In this document: positions 8,206-16,121 of the stretch, piece after piece
Layout: each line of letters begins with the position of its first letter
Numbering within the stretch: the stretch's first letter is position 1
Assembly: GCF_000421225.1 (NCBI RefSeq)
Contig: NZ_ATWL01000020.1
Span: 1-56,558, forward strand
Direction: 5' to 3'
Length of the DNA stretch: 56,558 nt
DNA from: Ruania albidiflava DSM 18029
GTDB lineage: Bacteria; Actinomycetota; Actinomycetes; Actinomycetales; Beutenbergiaceae
Made by a program: the position numbers and the translations under genes
The notes under the pieces: model-generated
What the model saw: the letters and a program-made list of their open reading frames with translations, nothing else
Told to the model about the DNA's origin: nothing
The model's database searches: none

Positions 8206-8328
8206 GGGCTTTACCCTGCCCTGCCGGGCGAGGGCTTTTCCGGGCGGCGAGTGCCGGGCCCGGCACGCAGTGCGCCGCCCGGCGGCAAGCGCGCTATCGG
8301 GGGCAGGGGTTGTCAGCACGCCGCTGAA

Positions 8329-8368
8329 CCAATACGATCGTAACTGTCGAACAAGTCGAACGTATTGG
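8329..8368. promoter_or_regulatory. Candidate TetR operator upstream of the membrane protein/tetR pair
   Basis: CCAATACG at 8329-8336 and CGTATTGG at 8361-8368 are perfect 8-bp inverted arms. Between them GTCGAAC is repeated directly twice (8346-8352 and 8355-8361). The element ends 7 bp before the ATG at 8376. The downstream pair includes a TetR regulator, so autoregulation is likely. Confidence 0.5.
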
Positions 8369-8375
8369 GGATCCC

Positions 8376-8987
8376 ATGTTGCGCATCATCGAGCTGCTCG
8401 GTCTGCTCGCACCCCTCGCGGCGGTCGTGCTGCTGGTGCTCTACCGCACCCGGTCCCGCTCGGCGTTCCTCCTCGGGCTGGCGGGCAGCCTCGTGGCCGC
8501 CCTCGCTACGGCCGTCGGTCTGATCAGCGAACGGGCGAGCCTGGTGGCAGCGATGAGCTCGGGCGGCGGCATGTCGGAGATGCTCGAACAGCTCGACCGG
8601 TGGGCATGGGCACGCTTCGGGCTGCTGGTGCTGGGCGCAGCGCTGCTGGTGGCCGCGGCCCTGGTGGACCGGGCCGAGCAGCGGGCTCCACTCGGGTGGA
8701 TCGCTGGCGGTCTGCTGCTCGCCGTGCTCGGTGTGGCCGCCCGCGGGCTCGACGTGCCCGTACCCGGCCATGACGGACTGGAGATGGTGCTGGGCTTCGT
8801 CATCGAGGCAGTGGAAGCGGCGCTGCTCGGCGTCGGGATCCTGCTGCTGGCGGTCGCGGCGGTCGCGCACCGGCCGGGCCGAGCCGGCGCGAGTGACCGC
8901 CGGCCGGAGCCGACGGACCTGGCGCGCCGGGCTGGGGTGGCAGCATGGCGCCTGTACCAGGGCCATCGCGGGAGTGGGAGCCGATGA
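8376..8987 (+). CDS. Small integral membrane protein, co-transcribed with tetR
   Basis: A 203-residue protein with about five hydrophobic helices: LLGLLAPLAAVVLLVLY near residues 6-22, FLLGLAGSLVAALATAVGL near 30-48, FGLLVLGAALLVAAALV, WIAGGLLLAVLGVAA, and a last helix near 150-170. The C-terminal tail is Arg-rich and cytoplasmic. No family is recognised. Its stop codon overlaps the start of the following tetR gene (ATGA), so the two are translationally coupled and the regulator probably controls this gene. Confidence 0.7.
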   Translation: MLRIIELLGLLAPLAAVVLLVLYRTRSRSAFLLGLAGSLVAALATAVGLISERASLVAAMSSGGGMSEMLEQLDRWAWARFGLLVLGAALLVAAALVDRAEQRAPLGWIAGGLLLAVLGVAARGLDVPVPGHDGLEMVLGFVIEAVEAALLGVGILLLAVAAVAHRPGRAGASDRRPEPTDLARRAGVAAWRLYQGHRGSGSR

Positions 8988-9550
8988 GCACGAGCGCGAG
9001 AGACGGGATCATCGAGGCGGTGATCGCGATCGTCGCCGACGCCGGTTTCGAGGGACTGAGCGTGCGCGCGGTCGCCGCTCGGGCCGGGGTCTCGCTGGGG
9101 GCCGTGCAGCACCACTTCCCGACCAAGGCCGAGATGCTCACTGCCGCGATGTCCTCGATCGCGGCCGGCACGCAGCAGCAGTACGGCCAGCTGGAGCACA
9201 TCGACGACCCGGCCGAACGGCTGCACACCCTGGTCGACTATCTGCTGCCGGGTACGGCCGACAGCACGGTGGCCCGGATCTGGCTGGCGCTGGCCGCGCG
9301 GGCCACGGTGGACGACGATGCGCAGCGCGCCTATGCCGACCTGTGGGGCCGCACGCGCTCGGTGCTGCGGCTGCTGCTGCCGGCCGCGGGCGCCCCGGTC
9401 GCCACCGCCGAGGACTCCGCGACCGAGCTGCTCGCGCTGCTGGACGGCCTCGCGGTGAGCATCGTCGCCGAGGGCGGCAGGATCAGCCCGGAGCAGGCGG
9501 GCCGAATCGCCCACCGCCGGCTGGATGAGCTGCTCGCGGCCGAGCACTGA
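8984..9550 (+). CDS. TetR-family transcriptional regulator
   Basis: A 188-residue regulator starting at the ATG that overlaps the upstream stop by 4 nt. The HTH covers about residues 10-52: AIVADAGFEGLSVRAVAARAGVSLGAVQHHFPTKAEML. The C-terminal domain is helical, with DDPAERLHTLVDYLLPG and LLALLDGLAVSIV. It resembles TetR_C_6/BetI-like regulators. The partner membrane protein and the inverted repeat at 8329-8368 suggest local control. Confidence 0.9.
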   Translation: MSTSARDGIIEAVIAIVADAGFEGLSVRAVAARAGVSLGAVQHHFPTKAEMLTAAMSSIAAGTQQQYGQLEHIDDPAERLHTLVDYLLPGTADSTVARIWLALAARATVDDDAQRAYADLWGRTRSVLRLLLPAAGAPVATAEDSATELLALLDGLAVSIVAEGGRISPEQAGRIAHRRLDELLAAEH

Positions 9551-9612
9551 GCCTGTGGCTGGTCACGGCGCTGTTCCGGCCGTCGGTCACTCCCCGGGTA
9601 CCGCCGCCGCTC

Positions 9613-9684
9613 AGAGCCGCGGTGGCAGCGCCGCTCACCGCCGCGGTGGCAGCGCCGCTCACCGCCGCGGTCGCAGCGGCACCT
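9613..9684. repeat. 24-bp tandem repeats downstream of tetR
   Basis: GGTGGCAGCGCCGCTC occurs at 9621-9636 and 9645-9660, with a diverged third copy from 9669, giving a 24-bp period. The array fills the space between the convergent ends of tetR and the Nudix gene. Confidence 0.55.
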
Positions 9685-10433
9685 CACTCCGGGGAGGGGA
9701 CGTGCCCGAGCAGCTGCGCCCCGCGGGCCTCGTCCCAGCTCATCGTGTGCCGCACCGCCGGGTCCCACTCCCGGGCCCAGCCGAGCTGGGTGAACAGGTG
9801 GTCCAGCAGGTTGCCGGTGAACCCCCACACCCAGCCGCTGGGCAGCCGGAAGCCGCTGGAGCCGTGACCGCCGATCCAGACCGTCGCCCGCGCTCGGGGG
9901 TCGAGCAGATCGTCCACGCCCACCCGCAACGTGTGCAGCACCTCGGAGGTGTCCAGTGGCGCCTCCGGCTCCACCGATGGCGCCCAGGCCAGCACCGGCG
10001 TGACCACGAACTCGCTGATCGGCACCAGCACCGGCGGCAGCGCCCCGAGCACCTCGACCTGGCCGGCCGGAATCCCGGTCTCCTCCTGCGTCTCCCGCAG
10101 CGCGGCGGCCACTGGGCCGTCGTCGCCGGCCTCGAGGGAGCCGCCCGGCAAGGCGATCTGTCCCGGGTGGTGCCGCAGCAGCGGAGAGCGCTGCACCAGG
10201 AAGAGGTCCGCCTGATGGCGCCCTACGGCGGGGGAGGACTGATCACCCGGACGGGCTGCGCCGTCGTGCTGGCCCTCCTGCTGCACGGGCGTGAACAGGG
10301 CCAGCACCGCGGCCTGCCGGTAGTCGATGGCGGTGGCCGCGTCGTAGGAGTGCGGGCCGGCCAGCTCCTCGAAGGTCCCGCTCAGCGCCCGCTCGGCGAG
10401 GGCGAGGAGGTCGTCACGGGCAGGGTGCGGCAC
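9684..10433 (-). CDS. Nudix hydrolase, CoA pyrophosphatase-like
   Basis: A 249-residue Nudix protein. The Nudix box begins GSLEAGDDGPVAAALRET and continues QEETGI, fitting GX5EX7REUXEEXGU; the Glu residues bind the metals that cleave the diphosphate bond. The upstream LFLVQRSPLLRHHPGQIALPGG resembles the UPF0035/CoA diphosphatase signature. An unusual Gln/Gly-rich loop lies at about residues 50-70. GTG 10433 is supported by a -10 hexamer ending 6 nt upstream. Substrate specificity is inferred from that signature only. Confidence 0.85.
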   Translation of the reverse strand: MPHPARDDLLALAERALSGTFEELAGPHSYDAATAIDYRQAAVLALFTPVQQEGQHDGAARPGDQSSPAVGRHQADLFLVQRSPLLRHHPGQIALPGGSLEAGDDGPVAAALRETQEETGIPAGQVEVLGALPPVLVPISEFVVTPVLAWAPSVEPEAPLDTSEVLHTLRVGVDDLLDPRARATVWIGGHGSSGFRLPSGWVWGFTGNLLDHLFTQLGWAREWDPAVRHTMSWDEARGAQLLGHVPSPE

Positions 10434-10439
10434 GCCCCG

Positions 10440-10445
10440 AGCCTA
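10440..10445 (-). promoter_or_regulatory. -10 hexamer TAGGCT, leaderless Nudix transcript
   Basis: TAGGCT on the minus strand ends 6 nt before GTG 10433; no ribosome binding site is present. Confidence 0.45.
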
Positions 10446-10510
10446 CGCGGCCCGCAGCCCTGGGTAGGATTCTCCGCGGGCAACGTTGACTTCCACAGAT
10501 CGGGCAGGTG

Positions 10511-11464
10511 ATGGGGCAGGACGGGACCAGTACGGACGTCGTGCAGGTGCAGGACGTGACCCGTTCCTTCGGCGACCTGCAGGCCGTGGCCGGGGTGTCG
10601 CTGCGGATCGCGCCCGGGGAGACCTACGGACTGCTCGGCCCGAACGGCGCCGGCAAGACCACCACGATCTCGATGATCGCCGGGCTGCTCGAGCCGGACT
10701 CCGGCACTGTCCAGCTGTGCGGGGAGCCGATGGGACCGCGGCACACGAAGATCCGGTCCCGGCTCGGGCTGGTGCCGCAGGACCTCGCGCTCTACCCGGA
10801 CCTGAAGGGCCGGGAGAACCTCAACTACTTCGGGGCGCTGCAGAACCTGCGTGGCAAGGAGCTGCGCGCCCGGGTGGACGAGGTGCTCGAGGTGGTCGGG
10901 CTCGCCGACCGGGCCAAGGACCCGGTCAAGGAGTACTCCGGCGGGATGAAGCGCCGGCTGAACATCGCCGCCGGACTGCTGCACCGGCCCGCGCTGCTCA
11001 TCCTGGACGAGCCGACGGTCGGCGTGGACCCGCAGTCCCGGAACGCGATCCTGGAGTCGGTCGAAGCGCTCTCCGGCGAAGGCATGGCGGTGCTCTACAC
11101 CACGCACTACATGGAGGAGGCCGAGCGGCTCTGTGACCGGATCGGCATCATCGACTCCGGCCGGGTCCAGGCCGAGGGCACCCGTGACGAGCTGATCCAC
11201 CTGGTCGGCGAGCTCGACCAGGTGCGGATGGACGGCACCGGAGACCTCACCGCCGCGACCGACGCGCTGCAGCAGGTACCCGGGGTGCAGCGGGTGGACC
11301 CGGTCGGCGGCGGGCTGGTCTGCGCAGTGGCGGACGCGCCAGTGCACCTGGCCGCGATCGTGACCGCCGCCTCGGCCCACCTGGAGCTCTCCGACGTGGA
11401 GATCACCCGGCCCGACCTGGAGCAGGTCTTCCTGCACCTGACCGGCAAGGAGCTGCGGGACTAG
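10511..11464 (+). CDS. ABC transporter ATP-binding protein (ABC-2 type exporter)
   Basis: A 317-residue ATPase. Walker A is GPNGAGKTTT, the signature is YSGGMKRRLNIA, and Walker B is LLILDEPTVGVD with the D-loop PQSRNAI; the switch His is in TTHYMEEAERL. A C-terminal extension of about 80 residues is typical of drug-export DrrA-like ATPases. ATG 10511 directly follows a GTG (10508) that could also serve. It is the first gene of a three-gene operon with two permeases. The exported substrate is unknown. Confidence 0.92.
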   Translation: MGQDGTSTDVVQVQDVTRSFGDLQAVAGVSLRIAPGETYGLLGPNGAGKTTTISMIAGLLEPDSGTVQLCGEPMGPRHTKIRSRLGLVPQDLALYPDLKGRENLNYFGALQNLRGKELRARVDEVLEVVGLADRAKDPVKEYSGGMKRRLNIAAGLLHRPALLILDEPTVGVDPQSRNAILESVEALSGEGMAVLYTTHYMEEAERLCDRIGIIDSGRVQAEGTRDELIHLVGELDQVRMDGTGDLTAATDALQQVPGVQRVDPVGGGLVCAVADAPVHLAAIVTAASAHLELSDVEITRPDLEQVFLHLTGKELRD

Positions 11465-11467
11465 CTC

Positions 11468-12628
11468 ATGCGCGCGTTGCTGACGATGACCGCGGTGGAC
11501 CTGCGCCGCCGGCTGCGGGACAAGTCCGTGCTGATCTTCTCGCTCGCAGTGCCGCTGGCGCTGATGACCGTGCTCAACCTGCTCCTCGGCGGGGTGAGCG
11601 AGGGTGACCTGGAGCCGGTGGACCTGGCGGTGTCCTCCGACGCCGACGACCAGCTCGCCGGGGTGGTTGTCGATGCGCTCGCCAGCACCGGCATCGTGGA
11701 CGTCACAGTGACCGACAGCGACGATCCGCATGCCGACGTGGGAGCGGGGTCGGCCGACCTGGGCATGGTGGTCCCCTCGGGATTCACCGCAGCGCTCACC
11801 TCGGGTGAACCTGCGCCGGTGCAGTTCGTCATGGGCGACGGCGCAGGCTTGTCCGGGCAGGTGCTGGTCACCGTGGCGCAGGGCGTGGTGGAGCAGCTCC
11901 GAGGCGCCTCGGTCGCCGCTGTCGCGGCCGGTGCGGCGGGTCTGGAACCAGACCGGGCGAGCCAGCTCGCCCAGCAGGTGCTCGATGCGCAGGCGCAGGT
12001 GCAGCTGACCCAGGGCGAGGCATCATCGGAGCAGCTGAGCACCGGCGGCATGCTGATCGCCGGGCAGGCTGGGCTGTTCCTGATGTTCACAGTGGGGTTC
12101 GGGGTGCTCGGCCTGATCGCCGAGCGGGAGGAAGGGACCCTGGTGCGGCTGCGGTCGATGCCGGTGCGTTCGTCGACGATCGTGGCCGCCAAGGCGCTCA
12201 CCGCGTTCGTGCTCGGCGTGGTTGCCACCGGGGTGCTGCTGACCGTCGGGTCCGTGCTGTTCGACGTGGACTTCGGGGCTGTGCCTGCTGTAGCGGTGCT
12301 GGTGGTCGCGGCGGTGCTGGCGGCGACCTCGCTCACGTTCGTGGTGGTGCGCCTGGCGCGGACCGCCGAGCAGGCGAACGTGGTGCAGTCGATCATCGCG
12401 CTGGTGCTGGGCATGTCCGGCGGAGCGTTCTTCCCGATCACCGCGACCGGTCTGGTCGGCACGATCGTCGACCTGAACCCGATCGCGGCGTTCACCCGCG
12501 GGCTGGGGATCACCTCCGGCGGTGGGGGTCTGGACGCGATCGGGCTGCCGGTGGCGATCATGCTCGGGTTCGCGGCGGTGTGCCTGCTGCTGTCCCGGCT
12601 GATCCCGAACCGGGGGGTGGCGGCATGA
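11468..12628 (+). CDS. ABC-2 type transporter permease (first)
   Basis: A 386-residue permease of the YhgE/NodJ-DrrB type. A single N-terminal helix near residues 20-40 (LIFSLAVPLALMTVLNLLL) is followed by a large extracytoplasmic domain (about 45-185) and then five helices ending LGFAAVCLLLSRLIP. An IAEREEGTLVRLR coupling segment near residue 217 should contact the ATPase. It lies 3 nt after the ATPase gene and overlaps the next permease by an ATGA. The two permeases probably form a heterodimeric channel. Confidence 0.9.
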   Translation: MRALLTMTAVDLRRRLRDKSVLIFSLAVPLALMTVLNLLLGGVSEGDLEPVDLAVSSDADDQLAGVVVDALASTGIVDVTVTDSDDPHADVGAGSADLGMVVPSGFTAALTSGEPAPVQFVMGDGAGLSGQVLVTVAQGVVEQLRGASVAAVAAGAAGLEPDRASQLAQQVLDAQAQVQLTQGEASSEQLSTGGMLIAGQAGLFLMFTVGFGVLGLIAEREEGTLVRLRSMPVRSSTIVAAKALTAFVLGVVATGVLLTVGSVLFDVDFGAVPAVAVLVVAAVLAATSLTFVVVRLARTAEQANVVQSIIALVLGMSGGAFFPITATGLVGTIVDLNPIAAFTRGLGITSGGGGLDAIGLPVAIMLGFAAVCLLLSRLIPNRGVAA

Positions 12629-13788
12629 GGGCGGCATGGGCGGTGGCCCTGGTGGAGCTGCGCCGGTTCCTGCGCGACCGGTCGAACATCTTCTTCACGT
12701 TCGTGTTCCCGCTGATGCTCGTGGTGGTGATCGGCGCCCAGTTCGGTGGTGGAGCCGGCAGTGGGCGGGTGGTGCTCACCGACGAATCCAGCACCCTGGG
12801 TCAGCGCATCGCTGCGGAGCTGGACGCCCGGGACGTGACGGTCGACGTGGGCGAGGCCGGGCAGGCGCGCGAGACGCTCGCGCGCGGACGTGCCGATGCC
12901 GCAGTGTTCATCGACGACGCCGCTGCGGCCGCGTTCGACGCTGGGGACCCGGTGCAGCTCGACCTGGTGCTCGCCTCGACCAGCGGCTCCTCGGCTGTGG
13001 CGCAGCAGGTGCAGTCCGCAGTTGCCGAGCTCGACCGGGAGCAGGCGGGTGTGGCGGCGCTGGTGCAGTCCGGAGTGGACCCGGACCTGGCGCAGGACGC
13101 CTGGTGGGACGGGGAGGGGCAGGTGCCGCCAGCACGCGTGGACGTCGTCGACGTGGACGATGTCAGCCAGGCGTTCGCCGGGGTGACTGGGTTCGACGTG
13201 GGCGCCTCCTCCCAGGTGCTGCTGTTCGTGTTCCTCACCGCGCTGGCCGGGTCGGCCACGCTCATCGACGCCCGCCGTCACCGGGTGATCGCCCGCACGC
13301 TCGCAGCGCCGGTGTCGGCTGGTTCGGTGGTGGCCGGTCAGGCGCTCGGCCGGTGGGTGATCGCGTTCTTCCAGGGCACGTACGTGATGGCCGGCACGTC
13401 GCTGTTGTTCGGGGTGCAGTGGGGGAACGTGGCACTGTGCCTGCTGGTAGTTGCGGTGTTCTCCACAGTGGCGGCCGGGGCGGCGATGGCCATCGGTGCT
13501 GTGCTCGACAACGAGGGAGCGGCCTCCGGGCTCGGCGTCGGTCTCGCTCTGGTGCTCGCGGCGCTCGGCGGTTGCATGGTGCCGCAAGAGCTGTTCCCGT
13601 CCTCGCTCCAGTTCGTCGCCTCACTCACCCCGCACGGGTGGGGCTACCGCGCGTTCGCCGAGATCCAGCGGCACGGTGGCACCCTGGTGGACATCGCCGG
13701 GTCGCTCGCCGTGCTGGCGGGGTTCGCAGCAGCGGTGCTGGCGCTGGGCAGCCTGCTGCTGCGGCGGAGCATCGCGCGGGCGCTGTAG
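12625..13788 (+). CDS. ABC-2 type transporter permease (second)
   Basis: A 387-residue permease with the same plan as its neighbour. The N-terminal helix is IFFTFVFPLMLVVVIGAQFG, an extracytoplasmic domain spans about residues 45-190, and five helices follow. The IDARRHRVIARTLAAPV segment near residue 213 replaces the coupling motif of its partner. ATG 12625 overlaps the preceding stop by 4 nt. It is the last gene of the operon, with a strong hairpin 17 bp downstream. Confidence 0.9.
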   Translation: MRAAWAVALVELRRFLRDRSNIFFTFVFPLMLVVVIGAQFGGGAGSGRVVLTDESSTLGQRIAAELDARDVTVDVGEAGQARETLARGRADAAVFIDDAAAAAFDAGDPVQLDLVLASTSGSSAVAQQVQSAVAELDREQAGVAALVQSGVDPDLAQDAWWDGEGQVPPARVDVVDVDDVSQAFAGVTGFDVGASSQVLLFVFLTALAGSATLIDARRHRVIARTLAAPVSAGSVVAGQALGRWVIAFFQGTYVMAGTSLLFGVQWGNVALCLLVVAVFSTVAAGAAMAIGAVLDNEGAASGLGVGLALVLAALGGCMVPQELFPSSLQFVASLTPHGWGYRAFAEIQRHGGTLVDIAGSLAVLAGFAAAVLALGSLLLRRSIARAL

Positions 13789-13804
13789 CCGGTATGCCAC
13801 GTGG

Positions 13805-13831
13805 CCGCGCGTGGCGGGGAGCCACGCGCGG
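13805..13831. terminator. Hairpin terminator after the ABC-2 operon
   Basis: CCGCGCGTGGC (13805-13815) pairs perfectly with GCCACGCGCGG (13821-13831) around a 5-nt loop. It sits between the convergent ABC and isomerase genes. There is no T-run, as is common in this group. Confidence 0.5.
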
Positions 13832-13888
13832 TGCGGTCGTGGTGAGCGCGGCGCCGAGAGTGCACCGCCAGGTGCAGTGGCGCGCCGC

Positions 13889-14377
13889 TCAGGCGCGCTC
13901 AGTGCCTGCTGCTGCGCGCTCTTCGTCCTCGATGGCGGCGATCTTGTTGAACCGGCTGACGAACTCCGGGTCGGTCTCACCGCGGAAGGTGGCGCCGAGG
14001 AAGGCGTCCACGATGCTCTTGGCCATGGCCGGGCCGACGACGAACGAGCCGAACGAGATGATCTGCGAGCCGTTGTTCTCCCGGGTGTGGCGGGCGGTGA
14101 AGGGCTCCGAGCAGACCGCGGCGCGGATACCGCGGACCTTGTTCGCCGAGATGGAGATGCCGATCCCGGTGCCGCAGATCAGCACTCCGCGCTCCACGTC
14201 CTCGTCCCGGATCGCGTGGGCGACCTTGCGGGCGTACGTGGCAGAGTACTCCGGGTCCTCACCGGTGGAACAGGTGTAGCCGAAGTCGACCACGTCATGG
14301 CCCTGCTCGCGCAGGTGGTCGATCACCACGGACTTCAGGTCGCTGCCGGACTCATCGCTGCCGATACCGATTCGCAT
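13889..14377 (-). CDS. RpiB/LacA/LacB-family sugar-phosphate isomerase
   Basis: A 162-residue aldose-ketose phosphate isomerase. The family core is present: CGTGIGISISANKVRGIRAA with the catalytic-type Cys, EPFTARHTRENN, and a GxxVVGPAMAKSIVDAFL end. The N-terminal motif is GIGSDESGSDLK where ribose-5-phosphate isomerase B has SDHAG, so a conserved substrate-contacting His is replaced by Glu. This points away from plain RpiB towards another sugar phosphate, such as the tetrulose phosphates handled by DerI-like homologues. ATG 14377 is supported by TACTAT 7 nt upstream. Function inferred from the family only. Confidence 0.8.
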   Translation of the reverse strand: MRIGIGSDESGSDLKSVVIDHLREQGHDVVDFGYTCSTGEDPEYSATYARKVAHAIRDEDVERGVLICGTGIGISISANKVRGIRAAVCSEPFTARHTRENNGSQIISFGSFVVGPAMAKSIVDAFLGATFRGETDPEFVSRFNKIAAIEDEERAAAGTERA

Positions 14378-14384
14378 GCCATCG

Positions 14385-14390
14385 ATAGTA
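14385..14390 (-). promoter_or_regulatory. -10 hexamer TACTAT for the isomerase gene
   Basis: TACTAT on the minus strand ends 7 nt before ATG 14377, consistent with a leaderless mRNA. Confidence 0.45.
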
Positions 14391-14493
14391 CGCGCGAGGC
14401 TAGGGTGCAGGCCTCCAGCTCCACGATCCGCGAGCAGTGACCGTCCGCCGCGATGACCAGATCCGGACCCAGGTGGGCGGACGTTGTGCTGCC

Positions 14494-16089
14494 TCAGGCC
14501 TCGGCCACTCCGGGCACTCCGGCTTCGACCACGAACGAGGAGCGGGTGGAGACCGGCGCGCCGGTGGTGGTCACGTACGGCACCTCCCGATAGTCGACCT
14601 GCAGCAGGTCTTCGTCCAGGTGGCATCGGACGTAGCCGCGCTGCAGCGAGGCCCAGTGCAGGTGGGGGTTCGCGGCGTAACGATCGTCGAGGCCGCCGTC
14701 GTCATCGGCTCCGTCGGAGCCACTGGTCAACGAGGTGCCGGCGAACTCGGCGCCCACTGTTGCCGAGTCCGGATCGTCGTAGTCGGCCTTGAGGTCGAGT
14801 ACGTAGTTGCGGTGGATGTCCCCGGTGAGCACGACGAAGTTGCGGACGTCGTGCTCGGCCACCGTGCTCAGGACACGCTGTTGGGAGGCCTGGTAGCCGT
14901 CCCAACCGCCGGGAGCGAACCGGGAGGCCTCACCGGGTTGGCTGTCCAGCATCCCCATCAGGACCTGCTGCGGGACGATGTTCCAGCGGGCTGGCGAGGA
15001 GGTCAGGCTGTTCAGGAACCATGACTCCTGCTCGGCTCCGAGCATCGTCCGGTGTTCGGCCCGCCGTTCGGGCGAGTCCGGGATCGGCTCGTCAGCAACC
15101 TCCGCGCTGCGGTACTGGCGGACGTCCAGGACGGTGAATCGCGCCAGCCGGCCGAAGTCGAAGCTCCGGTACATGCGGGCTTCCGGTCCCACCGGTCGTT
15201 GCGGCTTGCGCAGCGGCATGTGCTCCCAGTAGGCCCGGTAGGCGTTCGCTCTGCGCAGCACATCGTCGGCATCTGCCTCTTCGACGGGATAGTCGTTCTG
15301 CACCTCGTGGTCGTCCCAGGTGGCGATCCACGGTGCCTGTCGGTGCGCATAGATCATGTCCGGGTCGGACTTGTACAACGAGTACTGCAAGCGGTAGCGA
15401 TCCAGTGAGCCCGTCTCGACGTTGAGCTCGGAGGGTACGGGTTCCATCCCCACCCGTAGGCTCGTCTCCGCGCTGATGGCGTACTCGTAGATGTAGTCAC
15501 CGAGGAAGAAGACGAGGTCCACGTCTTCGTCGCCCAGGTGCCGTGCGGATGTGAAGTAGCCAGCCCCGAACGAGTTGCACGAGGCGAACGCGAAGCTGAG
15601 CTCACCGAGGCGTGTTCCGGCGGCGGGGGCGGTGCGGGTGCGGCCGGTGTCGCTGACGTAGTCACCGGCGATGAACCGGTAGAAGTAGGTGTAGCCGGGT
15701 CGAAGGCCCGATGCGTCCACATGCACCGAGAAGTAGTACTCGGGGTGGGCGAGCTCGATGCCCTCCCGGGCGATAGAGGTGAAGTTCTCGTCCTTGGACA
15801 CTTGCCAGCGCACGGGGATCGATGCGCTCGGGTCCAGTCCGCCGTACGGGGCGAACTTCTCCGGGGCCAGCCTTGTCCAGAGCACCACGGCGTTGCGCAC
15901 CGGGTCTCCGGAGGCGACGCCCAGCGTGAACGGAGTGGAGTGGAACCGTGGTTCCCGGATCCGGGCGGAGGCCGGGTGAGGCGTGTTGAACGTGAAGGCC
16001 AGAGTTGCGGCGCCGAGCCCGCCCAACAGGGCCCGTCGGCCCACAGTGGTGCCACGAAGTAGAGAGTCAGACTGCCGTGTCACAACCAT
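14494..16089 (-). CDS. phoD: PhoD-type alkaline phosphatase/phosphodiesterase
   Basis: A 531-residue secreted metallophosphatase that releases phosphate from mono- and diesters. The N-terminus has VGRRALLGGLGAATLAF, a twin-arginine-like signal, consistent with folded export of this metal enzyme. An Fn3-like PhoD_N domain follows (TLGVASGDPVRNAVVLWTRL, about residues 55-150). The catalytic domain has FASCNSF, FFLGDYIYEY, TWDDHEVQNDY and VLTGDIHRNYV, the metal-binding Asp/His/Asn set. It lies 32 bp downstream of iclR on the same strand, but a -10 hexamer 6 nt before ATG 16089 suggests its own leaderless transcript. Confidence 0.9.
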   Translation of the reverse strand: MVVTRQSDSLLRGTTVGRRALLGGLGAATLAFTFNTPHPASARIREPRFHSTPFTLGVASGDPVRNAVVLWTRLAPEKFAPYGGLDPSASIPVRWQVSKDENFTSIAREGIELAHPEYYFSVHVDASGLRPGYTYFYRFIAGDYVSDTGRTRTAPAAGTRLGELSFAFASCNSFGAGYFTSARHLGDEDVDLVFFLGDYIYEYAISAETSLRVGMEPVPSELNVETGSLDRYRLQYSLYKSDPDMIYAHRQAPWIATWDDHEVQNDYPVEEADADDVLRRANAYRAYWEHMPLRKPQRPVGPEARMYRSFDFGRLARFTVLDVRQYRSAEVADEPIPDSPERRAEHRTMLGAEQESWFLNSLTSSPARWNIVPQQVLMGMLDSQPGEASRFAPGGWDGYQASQQRVLSTVAEHDVRNFVVLTGDIHRNYVLDLKADYDDPDSATVGAEFAGTSLTSGSDGADDDGGLDDRYAANPHLHWASLQRGYVRCHLDEDLLQVDYREVPYVTTTGAPVSTRSSFVVEAGVPGVAEA

Positions 16090-16095
16090 CGTGGC

Positions 16096-16101
16096 ACGCT
16101 A
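16096..16101 (-). promoter_or_regulatory. -10 hexamer TAGCGT for phoD
   Basis: TAGCGT on the minus strand ends 6 nt before ATG 16089; the gene has no ribosome binding site. Confidence 0.45.
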
Positions 16102-16121
16102 ACACGCATGTCCACAGGCGT

